DNA from: Symsagittifera roscoffensis
Lineage: Eukaryota; Xenacoelomorpha; Acoela; Convolutidae
DNA: 64,000 nt
Direction: 5' to 3'
Assembly: GCF_963678635.1 (NCBI RefSeq)
Contig: NC_087071.1
Location: 23,822,013 to 23,886,012, forward strand
Made by a program: the position numbers and the translations under genes. How positions within the stretch are numbered: the stretch's first letter is position 1; every line of letters begins with the position of its first letter. This document shows, piece after piece, positions 33,471 through 42,937 of this stretch. The notes beneath the pieces were generated by a model that saw only the letters and a program-made list of their open reading frames with translations, did no database searches and had not been told where the DNA came from.

Positions 33471-33990
33471 TAAACGGTTTCAGGGATAGTAAAAACTATT
33501 AAGAGCACCGATGAAAGATGAATTAACTGTGTGTGGAATTAGTGGAATGAATAATCAAAGCCTAACCTGAAAAACCCAATAAATTAAAACCCAAGCTGTC
33601 TACAATTTCATTAATGCAAAAGTGATATGATCGCAAGAACTTCCAATTGTAATTAAATTCAGAAGAAAAAACCAAATACAGAAAGCTCTAATTGGCCCGG
33701 ATATAATCCAAGAATTTAATCGAAAGGAAAGGGTCCGCCATTTATCAGCACAATTGCCTAATTGCAATTCAACTCCCAACTAACTTAACTATTGGAGTCT
33801 CTTTCTCTAGAGAATCCCAACTACACCAATTAGAAACAGTAATTGCACGACCGGCTAAAATTAATAGTGTCTCTACAGATCACTATTCCGTTGAGGTACT
33901 TTTATCTCTAACTTCAAAATCACGCGTTCTCAACTCTGATGACCAGCTACTCTCTTCAATCGCTACCCGTACCGAACTTTTTGGCCACCC
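33471..33990. other. Intron sequence, nothing recognised
   Basis: Slightly richer in GC than the background but no open frame or repeat was recognised. Confidence 0.4.
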
Positions 33991-34200
33991 GAGTCGAGAT
34001 TTTTCACCTAATTTGAAGCAAGATTTGAGCGGTTTGAGCGGTTTTTTTTAGACAATTACGCTCAAAATCTTGCTTCAGAATGAGCGGTTTGAGCGGTTTT
34101 TGAACGGTTTATCTAAAAAAAACCGCTCAAAAAACGCGCAAGATTTGAACGGTTTTGAGCGGTTTATCTAAAAAAACCGCTCAAAAACCGCGCAAGATTT
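33991..34200. mobile_element. R3 fold-back element, half copy
   Basis: Left end CACCCGAGTCGAGATTTTTC, then GCAAGATTTGAGCGG and GAGCGGTTTTTGAACGG arrays in both orientations. Its left end is the reverse complement of the right end of the copy at 61216-61472. It stops next to the tRNA sequence at 34215. Confidence 0.75.
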
Positions 34201-34214
34201 AATAATAAAAAGTC

Positions 34215-34286
34215 GACCACGGAGGGATTCGAACCCGCAATCTTCTGATTCGAAGTCAGACGCCTTATCCGTTAGTCTATGCTGAC
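34215..34286 (-). tRNA. tRNA-Arg(TCG), possibly a pseudogene
   Basis: 72 nt on the - strand. Anticodon stem-loop TCTGA-CTTCGAA-TCAGA gives anticodon TCG. Box B GGTTCGAATCC is perfect, box-A region ACTAACGGATAAGG is tRNA-Arg-like, and a T run (terminator) follows the 3' end. The 3' strand CGTGGTC is normal for tRNA-Arg, but the 5' strand GTCAGCA pairs at only three or four of seven positions and the D stem has a mismatch. Confidence 0.6.
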
Positions 34287-34513
34287 TTGCTGGAAGCTTA
34301 ATATTCGCTGTATTTGTTCTACTGAATATGTTCAATGTTTTAGACATACACAACAAATATACTGTCAGGATTTTTATTGTCAGTCTCTACAAAATAACAA
34401 AAGTAATCGATTATAAGATCGCACACCAACCCAACCCCCACCTCTCACTAGAGTTGATGTCCCCCCTCACCTCTTACTAGAGTTGATGTCCCTTACTAGA
34501 GTTAGATGTACGT

Positions 34514-34675
34514 TAAGGGGGGGGGGGGGGTACGTTGAGGGGGGTACGTTGGGGGGGGGGTACGTTGGTGGGGGGGTTTGTCGGATGTTGGATACGTTGA
34601 GGGGGTACGTTGGGGGGGGGGGGACGTTGGCGGGGAGGGGGGGGGGTAAATTGGGGCGGGGGGGAGTCTGGGACC
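34514..34675. repeat. G-run minisatellite, G-quadruplex-prone
   Basis: Runs of 4 to 13 G separated by TACGTTG spacers, about eight units. Only the + strand is G-rich. A proline-rich frame on the other strand is a by-product. Confidence 0.85.
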
Positions 34676-34890
34676 TCGACCCGGGAAGACCGCTCAAAAA
34701 CCGCTCAAATCTTGCTTGAAAAACCGTTCAAAAATCACCGCAAGAAATGAGCGGTTTTTGAGCGGTTATTTAAGCAAGATTTGAGCGGTTTTTTCCAAAA
34801 AACCGCCCAAACCGCTCAAATCTTGCTGGAAAACCGCTCAAACCGCTCAAATCTTGAGCGGTTTTTGAGCGGGATCTCGACCCGGGCATA
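34670..34890. mobile_element. R3 fold-back element, both ends present
   Basis: Ends CCTCGACCCGGG and CTCGACCCGGGC flank arrays of CCGCTCAAAAACCGCTC and GAGCGGTTTTTGAGCGG. Confidence 0.75.
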
Positions 34891-34984
34891 ATCATATCTG
34901 ATCATTGTAAAATCATGCAAAATTCATGTCTGTTACAGATGTGCAGCATGTCTATTTTCGGCATGCACATACCTGCATCAGACC

Positions 34985-35285
34985 TGCATCAGGTGTGCTA
35001 ACTGAAGATATGCTCACACCTGCAGCATGCATGATCATGCCTGAACTGAACATGCTCACACCTGCCGGATACATGATCATACCTGAACTAAACATGCTCA
35101 CATCTGCAGGATACATGACCATGCCTGAACTAAACATGCTCACACCTGCAGGATACATGACCATGCCTGAACTAAACATGCTCACACCTGCAGGATACAT
35201 GACCATGCCTGAACTAAACATGCTCACACCTGCAGGATACATGATCATACCTGAACTAAACATGCTCACATCTGCAGGATACATT
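34985..35285. repeat. 42-bp satellite, about seven units
   Basis: Unit CATGCTCACACCTGCAGGAT + ACATGACCATGCCTGAACTAAA; central units nearly identical. Being a multiple of three, it is open on both strands (NMLTPAGYMTMPEL on +, MYPAGVSMFSSGMV on -). Related diverged motifs recur at 35800-35930. Confidence 0.9.
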
Positions 35286-35290
35286 TCTTT

Positions 35291-37170
35291 AATTTATTTG
35301 CAATTTTTTTGGCTACCGGTTTGCGAAAATTGAACGATTTTTTTATGTTCCGCTCAAAATTTATCAAATTTTGCAAAAATCATGCGTTAAAAAGTAGTCG
35401 CACATTTGTTGTTAATTTATTCAATGAGATTAATAGTATCAATCAATCGAATCTTTTTAATTTATTCGAACTTATTGCGGCTACTGGTTCGCGAAAATTG
35501 AAGGAATTTTGGCCAAAAAATTTTGTGACGAATTGCTTTAATTATAGTTCAAACTGGGGATTTTTAGTTTTTTTCGACTATCCCTCCCGTTGCCCCCTGA
35601 AACTAACCTGACGTCCTCTTTTTTTGGGATGTAGAGACGACATAATTTCCTTCATTTGAAGATGGTTGACTCGAGGAGGTAAATTTGGATAAACTCATTT
35701 CGAACAAAATCTGAAAAAGTGAAATTTTAACAACAAAGACCAATTAGTCAAGATACGCGAAGTAATGTATAAATAAATATGTATTTGTCAAGTTTTCAGT
35801 CAGGCGTTATCATGTCTGCGGCAGGCATGAACATGTTTCACTCAGGTCTGATCATGTAAGATCCAGGTACGACCATGTCTGTAGAAAAATACGCATGCTC
35901 ACTTCTGAACAGCCCTGCATAATGGGGGAACAGTCCTGAGAATTTTCTCTCCCCTGCTAAATGGATGATCAGCCGTGAAATGGAACAAAAAGTTCAATAC
36001 GGGTAATTCTCGTTTTCTAACTAACGGAGGACCGACTATTATAATCAATCGCTAATTCGCTCTGCCTAAGGATAGGCTAATCGTACCTTTTCGCCAGGTT
36101 TGTCTATTTGATTTTAGTTACAGTTATGATCGCCGTTACAAGACCTGATTTTTATATTTGTACTTTGGCCCCCTTTCAAAAAGTTTGAACGGAATTCTTC
36201 CCCTGTTGGCACTAAGCCTGTATTCAAAGTTGAATTTAGGCATCTCTGTGCAAATATCAAGTCCAATTTCGCCTCTACGCCAAGTTTTGCTTAACTAACA
36301 AAAGTCCCAAGGTTTTCATTTAATTATCCCATTCAAGTTCCGACCTAACAGGGGTAGGGGAAGACACTTTTAATGAGTCGCAAATCATAATTCATTCTAA
36401 GCGTCTAAAGTTTTGATCTATACTCTATAATCCCGATCTTCTATCATGGGAGCGTAATTCGCTTATAAGGGGTCAAATTATGCCAAAAAGCCACCTCGAG
36501 TTTCTATTAGTAGCTCACTCGCCAAGCTAAGCTGAACCCAATGTTTGCCAAGTCCACTTTAATTAGTTCTATTACTTTTACAATGTAAAAGCTATATCTC
36601 TGCTTCATCTAACCACTTAGTTTATCGTCTTATTTCCTAGGCCCCCATAAATTATTCATTTTAAAAATCTCAAGAAACATGATGGGTCAGAAACTTGTCA
36701 AATTAAATGTTGTATCTAATATATTGTGCATATCAACAAATATGCTCGTTTCAACTTAATTTACGGTTTAACAATCATATTTGGGTTAACTTATTTGTCA
36801 TCAAAATTCAATTTTGGCATTTTTTTAAGTTTTCACCTTAAAATAGTGAAGGAGGTTTTCACGAAGTAACAAAACATAAAATATGTATGAAAATATTCTG
36901 CGACATCTAACTGAATGGCAAAATCACAACTGTTAAACGATTTGAGAGCTCTAGGTGTCTTATTCTCAAGGGACCTGGTTATTTTCAAGGGACCACTCTA
37001 TCATAGTAGTACCGAGCAAAGTTTTGCTGAGAGACAGAGGGATATCCCTTCAAAAACAAGAGAACAAGAAAACAAATGAACACTGTCAAATCTCTCAAAT
37101 GGGTACCCGCAACATCAGAAATTGTCGAGAGACTGTTTAGTCGCGTCAGTTTGGTTTATAATGACTACAG
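35291..37170. other. AT-rich sequence, little recognised
   Basis: Near-duplicate short segments at about 35308-35335 and 35480-35505 (GGCTACxGGTTxGCGAAAATTGAA). Diverged relatives of the 42-bp unit at 35800-35930. No gene supported. Confidence 0.5.
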
Positions 37171-37176
37171 AAAAGC

Positions 37177-37566
37177 GCTGTCTCCGGCCATATAAAGTAC
37201 AAAAGGATAGATTTCGCTCCTTGTAACAAATCAATTATGGCAAATAAGCTTCTTTCAACCAATTTGGAACAATTTCTAAGACGGATTAAATCTCCGCTTA
37301 CGCATTGATAGCGCGAAATATATCGCCCGTTAATTGTCTAAAATTGGCCAAAATGGCAATCTTTAAACCCCCATAACTTTACGAAAAATGATCACAGGTG
37401 TAATATCTTTTCAAATTTAAGCTCAAGACAGCAATACCTTTTGAATGATATAGGAAAAAAACCCGTCAAAAATGGCTAGTTAAAAAGTCGAAACTTGTCT
37501 GAAGAAAAAAAAACCCAAACCGAGCACAAATTTTCTGTTACCTTCGTATCGAAAGTCGGAACAATA
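37177..37566 (-). mobile_element. R1 repeat, partial
   Basis: Starts mid-element at CCATATAAAGTACAAAAGG and runs to CGAAAGTCGGAACAATAA. Confidence 0.65.
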
Positions 37567-37602
37567 ATTTTTTGAAGCTTCTAGGCAATATAAAAAGTAT
37601 TT

Positions 37603-37810
37603 GGACCAAGTTAACATCCTCCCCCCTAAACAAGTTTAGGGGGGAGGATGTTAATTTGGTTCTAAGTTGGGAATTTTCAGCCAATCAGAATCGAGCAATT
37701 TACATGCAGCGCTTAGCAAATTTAATTTAAATTAAGCCCTGGGGTGGAGGATCTTATCTTAATTTGGTCTATTGGGGGGGGGGGGGGGGTGGAGGATGTT
37801 AACTTGATCC
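37603..37810. mobile_element. 208-bp MITE with 8-bp target duplication
   Basis: Ends GGACCAAGTTAACATCCTCC and GGAGGATGTTAACTTGATCC are inverted repeats with one difference. AAGTATTT flanks both sides (37595-37602, 37811-37818). It contains a G14 run and an inner palindrome. Superfamily not assigned. Confidence 0.85.
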
Positions 37811-37851
37811 AAGTATTTAAATAATTTATTTTCTGAAGCTATCAATGACAA

Positions 37852-39283
37852 TTATTGTTCTGACTTTCGATATGAAAGTAACGAAAGATTTGTGCTCGGG
37901 GTGGGTTTTTTTCTTCAGAGAAATTTTGACTTTTTATTAGCAATTTTGGACGGAATTTTTTATATCATTCAAAATTATTGTTGTCTTGGGCTAAGATTCG
38001 AAAAGATATTTCACCTGTGATCATTTTTCGTAAATTTATGGGGGTTTAAAGATCGCCATTTTGACCAATTTGGGACAATTAACGCGCGATATATTTCGTG
38101 CTATTAACGCGTTAGCAGCAAAATCAGAATTCAGAAAAATTCGAATTTACATACAACGCTCTAGTGCGAATTTACTGTTTTTGTTTACAGGGGTGGAGAT
38201 TCTTTAATAGATACAATAGGGGTGGGGGGGGGATTGTTAAGTAGATCCTGGAAATTTAATCTGTCTTAGAAATCGTTCCGAATTGGTTTAAAGAAGCTTA
38301 TTCGCCATAATTGATTTGTTATAATGAGCAAAATCTATTCCTTTGTACTTTATATGGCGTGTGGGGATCTAGGACAACAAGCCGACGGGACTTCAAGCCG
38401 AAGGGACTTCGAGCCGAAATTAAAACTTTACAAGCACCCCAAAACGCTATTTTATCATCTGCAAAATGTTGCTTTCCTAAAATTTTGGCAAGTTTAGTCC
38501 ATAATAAGCGTTATTCATGACAATGCACCACTTGTGATTCGCATCCGTTAATAACATCAGCCGGTTTTTGAAATGCATAAATTATAAACATGAAAAATGC
38601 TTTCAACCGTGTTTTACTTTTCAACTTTCCGGAACATCATTTGAAAGCTTAAATTATATGCAAACGCCAATAACTAGTGAAGAAAGATCATGAAATTCAG
38701 AAATTCTTCAAAAAAGTTTTCAAATTGTTCATATTTCACTTTATAAGGAATGATTCGGCTTGAAGTCCCTAATTTTACAATTCGGCTTGAAGTCCCGTCA
38801 GCTTGACGTGGGTCTAGGATAACAAGCCGACGGGACATGAAGCCGAAGGGACTTCAAGCCAAAATTAAAGCTATACAAACACCCCAAAACACTATTTTAT
38901 CATCTGTAAAACGTTGTTTTCAAAACCTTTGGTAATTTTAGTCCATAATAAACGTTATTCATGACAATGCACTACTTCTGATCGTCATCCGTTAATAACA
39001 TCAATCGATTTTTGAAATGCATATTGTTCATATTTCACGACTTTATAAGGAATTATTCGGCTTGAAGTCCCTAATTTTACAATTCGGCTTGAAGTCCCGT
39101 CGGCTTGACGTCCGGCACCCGGCGTGTGGGGTGATGATTTCAATAGCAAAAATTTCAAATTTTACAATTTTTTTTTCATTTTATTTTATTGCATATAATT
39201 TTTTTCATTTTACTACTGCTCCATAAACCTTAAAAGGCAGTCGGAACATTCAGGGCTTCGCCCTGATACGAGCTGTCTTGTTT
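37852..39283 (+). mobile_element. R1 repeat interrupted by insertions
   Basis: The outer element is 37852-38116, 38249-38364 and 39130-39283; the last piece holds the terminal hairpin AGGGCTTCGCCCT. About 38117-38248 is other sequence with a G-run. The MULE-type MITE at 38365-39120 is inserted at the GGCGTGTGG site, showing it arrived later. Confidence 0.75.
38365..39120. mobile_element. R2 Mutator-like MITE, two copies head to tail
   Basis: GGATCTAGGACAACAAGCCG… to …CGGCACCC, flanked by GGCGTGTGG on both sides (9 bp). Inside, a second left end (GGGTCTAGGATAACAAGCCG) starts at about 38811, so two elements share one insertion. TIRs contain repeated AAGCCGACGGGACTTC. Confidence 0.82.
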
Positions 39284-39386
39284 ATTTTATTAGCACAATA
39301 AATATTTACCAACCCCTGATTCTAAAGTGGACCGAAATATAAAAGGATGAATCAAAATTAGGGCTGAAGCAAGTTTTGTTTCTTAC

Positions 39387-39451
39387 CTGCAGAGAAGTAG
39401 CAGAAAAACAGCAGCACCAGAAGCGGGCCAAAAGTTCACTGAGCCAAACAT
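39387..39451 (-). CDS. Second signal-peptide exon of the cysteine-rich gene family
   Basis: ATG at 39451-39449, 65 bp, donor TGCAG|GTAAGA, phase 2. Encodes MFGSVNFWPASGAAVFLLLL. Same length, phase and pattern as 29586-29522, so either an alternative first exon of the nested gene (it would splice correctly to 26748) or the start of a third family member whose other exons are gone. No cysteine-rich exon was found between the two. Confidence 0.75.
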
Positions 39452-39797
39452 CTTGATCAAACTAACTATTTTATCAATAGGCAATATGATTCTTATTTCC
39501 CTGAAACTGCAAGTAATTCTCAAATACGTTAGATATCTATCTTGAGCACTGAATTATTCATGTATCGAAAAGACAAAAGAACATATAGCAGAAAAGGGAT
39601 TTGAAAAGTAAATTGTTACAACACCTGCTGCTTAATTGGAGCAGTCCTTTAATAGTGGAAGTCTTGAAGAAATAAAAAGTTCCACGCAAATTTGGAATAG
39701 CTAGGGAATTGAAACCGACAAAACTAATTTAGAAAAAATATCAAAACAGTTTTCATGCAGTTTCTTTTTCCAGACAAACTGGAGAGGTGAGAACAAT

Positions 39798-40254
39798 GGG
39801 TCTAGGACAACAAGCCGACGGGACTTCAAGCCGAAGGGACTTCAGGCCGAAAATTAAACTTTACAAGCACCTCAAATCAATATTTTTTCATCTGTACAAC
39901 GTTGCTTTTCAAAATCTTACGCTAGTTTAGTCCATAATAAGCGTTATTTATGACAATGAATCACTTAGGATTGACATCCGTTAATAATATCAGCCGGTTT
40001 TTGAAATGCATAAATTATAAACAAGAAATTTGCATTTAGCCGTGTTTTATTTTTCAACTTTCCTAAACATCATTTGGAGGTTTAAATTTTATGAAAACGC
40101 TGATAAATACCGACTAAAGATCATGAAAATGAGAAAATCTTCAGAAAAGTGTTCAAATTAATCTTATTTCATGACTTAATGAGAAAATTTTCGGCTTGAA
40201 GTCCCTAGTTTTACGATTCGGCTTGAAGTCCCGTCGGCTTGATGTCCGGCACCC
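39798..40254. mobile_element. R2 Mutator-like MITE, complete, 9-bp target duplication
   Basis: 457 bp, GGGTCTAGGACAACAAGCCG … CTTGATGTCCGGCACCC. Inverted ends of about 38 bp built from AAGCCGACGGGACTTC. GAGAACAAT at 39789-39797 and 40255-40263. Nine-base duplications and GGG ends suit Mutator-like elements. Confidence 0.9.
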
Positions 40255-40867
40255 GAGAACAATTACATAATAATTCTTCGTCTTTAAAGTCGAAATAACT
40301 CTACTCAATAACAAAAAAAAATTCGATATAAAGTGATATAGGGTCTAGGACAACAAGCCGACGGGACTTCAAGCCGAAGGGACTTCAGGCCGAAAATTTA
40401 ACTTTACAAGCACCTCAAATCAATATTTTTTCATCTGTACAACGTTGCTTTTCAAAATCTTACGCTAGTTTAGTCCATAATAAGCGTTATTTATGACAAT
40501 GAATCACTTAGGATTGACATCCGTTAATAATATCAGCCGGTTTTTGAAATGCATAAATTATAAACAAGAAATTTGCATTTAGCCGTGTTTTATTTTTCAA
40601 CTTTCCTAAACATCATTTGGAGGTTTAAATTTTATGAAAACGCTGATAAATACCGACTAAAGATCATGAAAATGAGAAAATCTTCAGAAAAGTGTTCAAA
40701 TTAATCTTATTTCATGACTTAATGAGAAAATTTTCGGCTTGAAGTCCCTAGTTTTACGATTCGGCTTGATGTCCGGCACCCGAGAACAATTACATAATAA
40801 TTCTTCGTCTTTAAAGTCGAAATAACTCTACTCAATAACAAAAAAAAATTCGATATAAAGTGATATA
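39798..40867. repeat. Tandem duplication of R2 plus 86 bp of flank
   Basis: Units 39798-40340 and 40341-40867 are almost identical, including the non-element segment after the TSD. The second unit lacks 16 bp in its right TIR (CCCGTCGGCTTGA region), so it was duplicated as DNA, not by transposition. Confidence 0.9.
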
Positions 40868-40923
40868 GGGTGATTGCTCATAAAAGGTGACAGGCAAATA
40901 AGGCGACAACCGCTGTTGATGGG

Positions 40924-41347
40924 GTGAATTCCCATAGGTTCCAATATTCATAGGTTTCAAAATAAAAAATCAGTCGCATAGTTCCAAAATTTATCTTCTT
41001 GAATTCTGATTGGTTGAAATTTGAGCCAACGAATTTATGGATTGATTGTTTACTGTTCAACCAGCATAAACTCAAGCTGCAGAATAGTGACCGCCGCAGC
41101 CGCAGCCGCGCCAACGTGTTGCGAGCTTGCCACCAAAGGGTAGGACTCTATACGAAATTTAGAGCCGGTTATCGCCGCGAAGCGGCGACGCGCGCGTAGC
41201 GCACCGCCCACCGGCGACCTTAAACCGAGACTCGGCTAATTTAGTCTTTTGACCAAATGGAAAGATTTGGAACTTATGCGACTGCTTTTTTAATTTGGAA
41301 CCTATGGGACTGATTTTTCATTTTGGAACCTATTATGAATACGCACC
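40924..41347. mobile_element. R6 MITE, variant CATAGGTTCCAA
   Basis: Flanked by GTTGATGGG (40915-40923, 41348-41356). Arms carry CATAGGTTCCAA-type motifs, inverted at the other end. The GC-rich centre has GCCGCAGCCG, TAGGACTCTATACGAAA and hairpin CGCCGCGAAGCGGCG. Confidence 0.82.
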
Positions 41348-41652
41348 GTTGATGGGATTTTCAGCCGACAAAGTACATTTCTGAATAATTGAAAACGCGA
41401 AATGATTGTTTTAACACGCGAAATACATTTCTGAGAAACACTAAACGTAAAACGATTGTTTTGAATGCATTTCTGAGAAATAGAAGAAAGACATTTTAAC
41501 AATTAAACACGCATCAACCTTTACTTTCTGTTTTTCGATCAAAATGAGGCCGAAAAAGATAACATCGGCGGCTAAATGAGAAAATAAGGGCTGAAATTCT
41601 GGAATTTAGGTGCGGTTCGTTATCTGTAAGAAATTTTTGGGTTGGCATTGCT

Positions 41653-42074
41653 GGTGACGTCCCATTTGTACCAACGGTCATTTGTACCAAAATGAAAAAT
41701 CGGTCCCATTTGTACCAAAATTATTCAACTCGATTTCTGATTGGTCAAATTGTGAGCCAACGAATTATTACATTAATTTTCTACTGTTCAAACAGAAGAA
41801 AACTAAACAGCAGAATTGTGACCGCCGCAGTCGCGCCAACGTGTTGCGAGCTTGCCAACACAGGGTAGGACTCTATACGAAAATTAGAGCCGGTTATCGC
41901 CGCAAAGCGGCGACGCGCGCGTAGCGCGCCCACAAGCGACCTTAAACCAAGAGCTTAAAGTAGTCGGCTTAATAGTCTTAGGCCAATTGAATATTTTTGT
42001 TACTAACGGGATTGATTTTTTATTTTGGTACAAATGGGACTGATTTATCATTTTGGTACTCGTGAATACCAACC
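41653..42074. mobile_element. R6 MITE, variant CATTTGTACCAA
   Basis: Flanked by GGCATTGCT (41644-41652, 42075-42083). Same length and centre as 40924-41347, but every arm motif is CATTTGTACCAA instead of CATAGGTTCCAA. Confidence 0.85.
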
Positions 42075-42226
42075 GGCATTGCTAGTATTAGCAGTAGTTT
42101 TGTATGCTAATAAATTTTTGTCGTCTAAATGTCTTGTCGCCTTAATATCCTGTCGCGTTATTTGAACAATATATTTTGTCTGTTTCAACTGTTAGCAACT
42201 GTTTTAACTGTTCGGAACTAATCGTG

Positions 42227-42376
42227 GGTCTAGGATAACAAGCCGACTGGACATCAAGCCGAAGGGACTTGAAGCCGAAATTAAAACTTTACAAACACCT
42301 CTGAACATTATTTTATTATCTGCAAAACGTTGCTTTTCAAAAATTTAAGCATGTTCAGTCCATAATAAGCGTTGTT
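42227..42376. mobile_element. R2 MITE, left part
   Basis: GGGTCTAGGATAACAAGCCG to AATAAGCGTTG, then abruptly R1 sequence. Confidence 0.7.
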
Positions 42377-42600
42377 CCAATCTCCGCTTACGCGGTAAAA
42401 GCGCGAAATATATTGCGCGTTAATTGTCCCAAATTGGCCAGAATGGCAATCTTTAAACTGCCATAACTTCACAAAAAATGATCACAGGGGAAATATTTTT
42501 TCAAATTTTAGCTTAAGACAAGAATATTTTTCGAATGATATTTTAAAAATCCGTCACAAATGGCTATTTAAAAGTCTAAATTTGTCTGAAGAAAAAAATT
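42377..42600 (-). mobile_element. R1 repeat, partial
   Basis: AATCTCCGCTTACGC to TTTGTCTGAAGAAAAAAA. Confidence 0.6.
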
Positions 42601-42603
42601 TAC

Positions 42604-42937
42604 CCGAGCAAAAATATTCCATGATTTTCGTTACAAATGTCAGAACTACAATTGAACAGTTAAACATATACGAATTTTGTGCCTTGTTACCCGGGTTGAG
42701 GTACTCGACATATGTTATGACTTTGAAAGTCGAGCAAGTGCAGTTTTGCAACTGCACTGAAAAAACTCTCCCGAGCAAAAATATTCCATGATTTTCGTTA
42801 CGAATGTCAGAACTACAATTGAACAGTTAAACATATACGAATTTTGTGCCTTGTTACCCGGGTTGAGGTACTCGACTTATGTTACGACTTTGAAAGTCGA
42901 GCAAGTGCAGTTGGCAATTTTAAGTTGAGCACAAAGT
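42604..42937. repeat. 167-bp tandem duplication
   Basis: CCGAGCAAAAATATTCCATG at 42604 and 42771, continuing through TTACCCGGGTTGAGGTACTC to GAGCAAGTGCAGTT, with three substitutions. Confidence 0.85.

Noticed and set aside
34467-34697. Proline-rich frame on the - strand
   Set aside because: It is a direct product of the G-run minisatellite at 34514-34675.
34985-35285. CRISPR-like direct repeats
   Set aside because: Units are contiguous with no unique spacers, in a eukaryotic intron.
34926-35333. 135-codon + frame and 110-codon - frame
   Set aside because: Both come from the 42-bp satellite, whose unit is a multiple of three.
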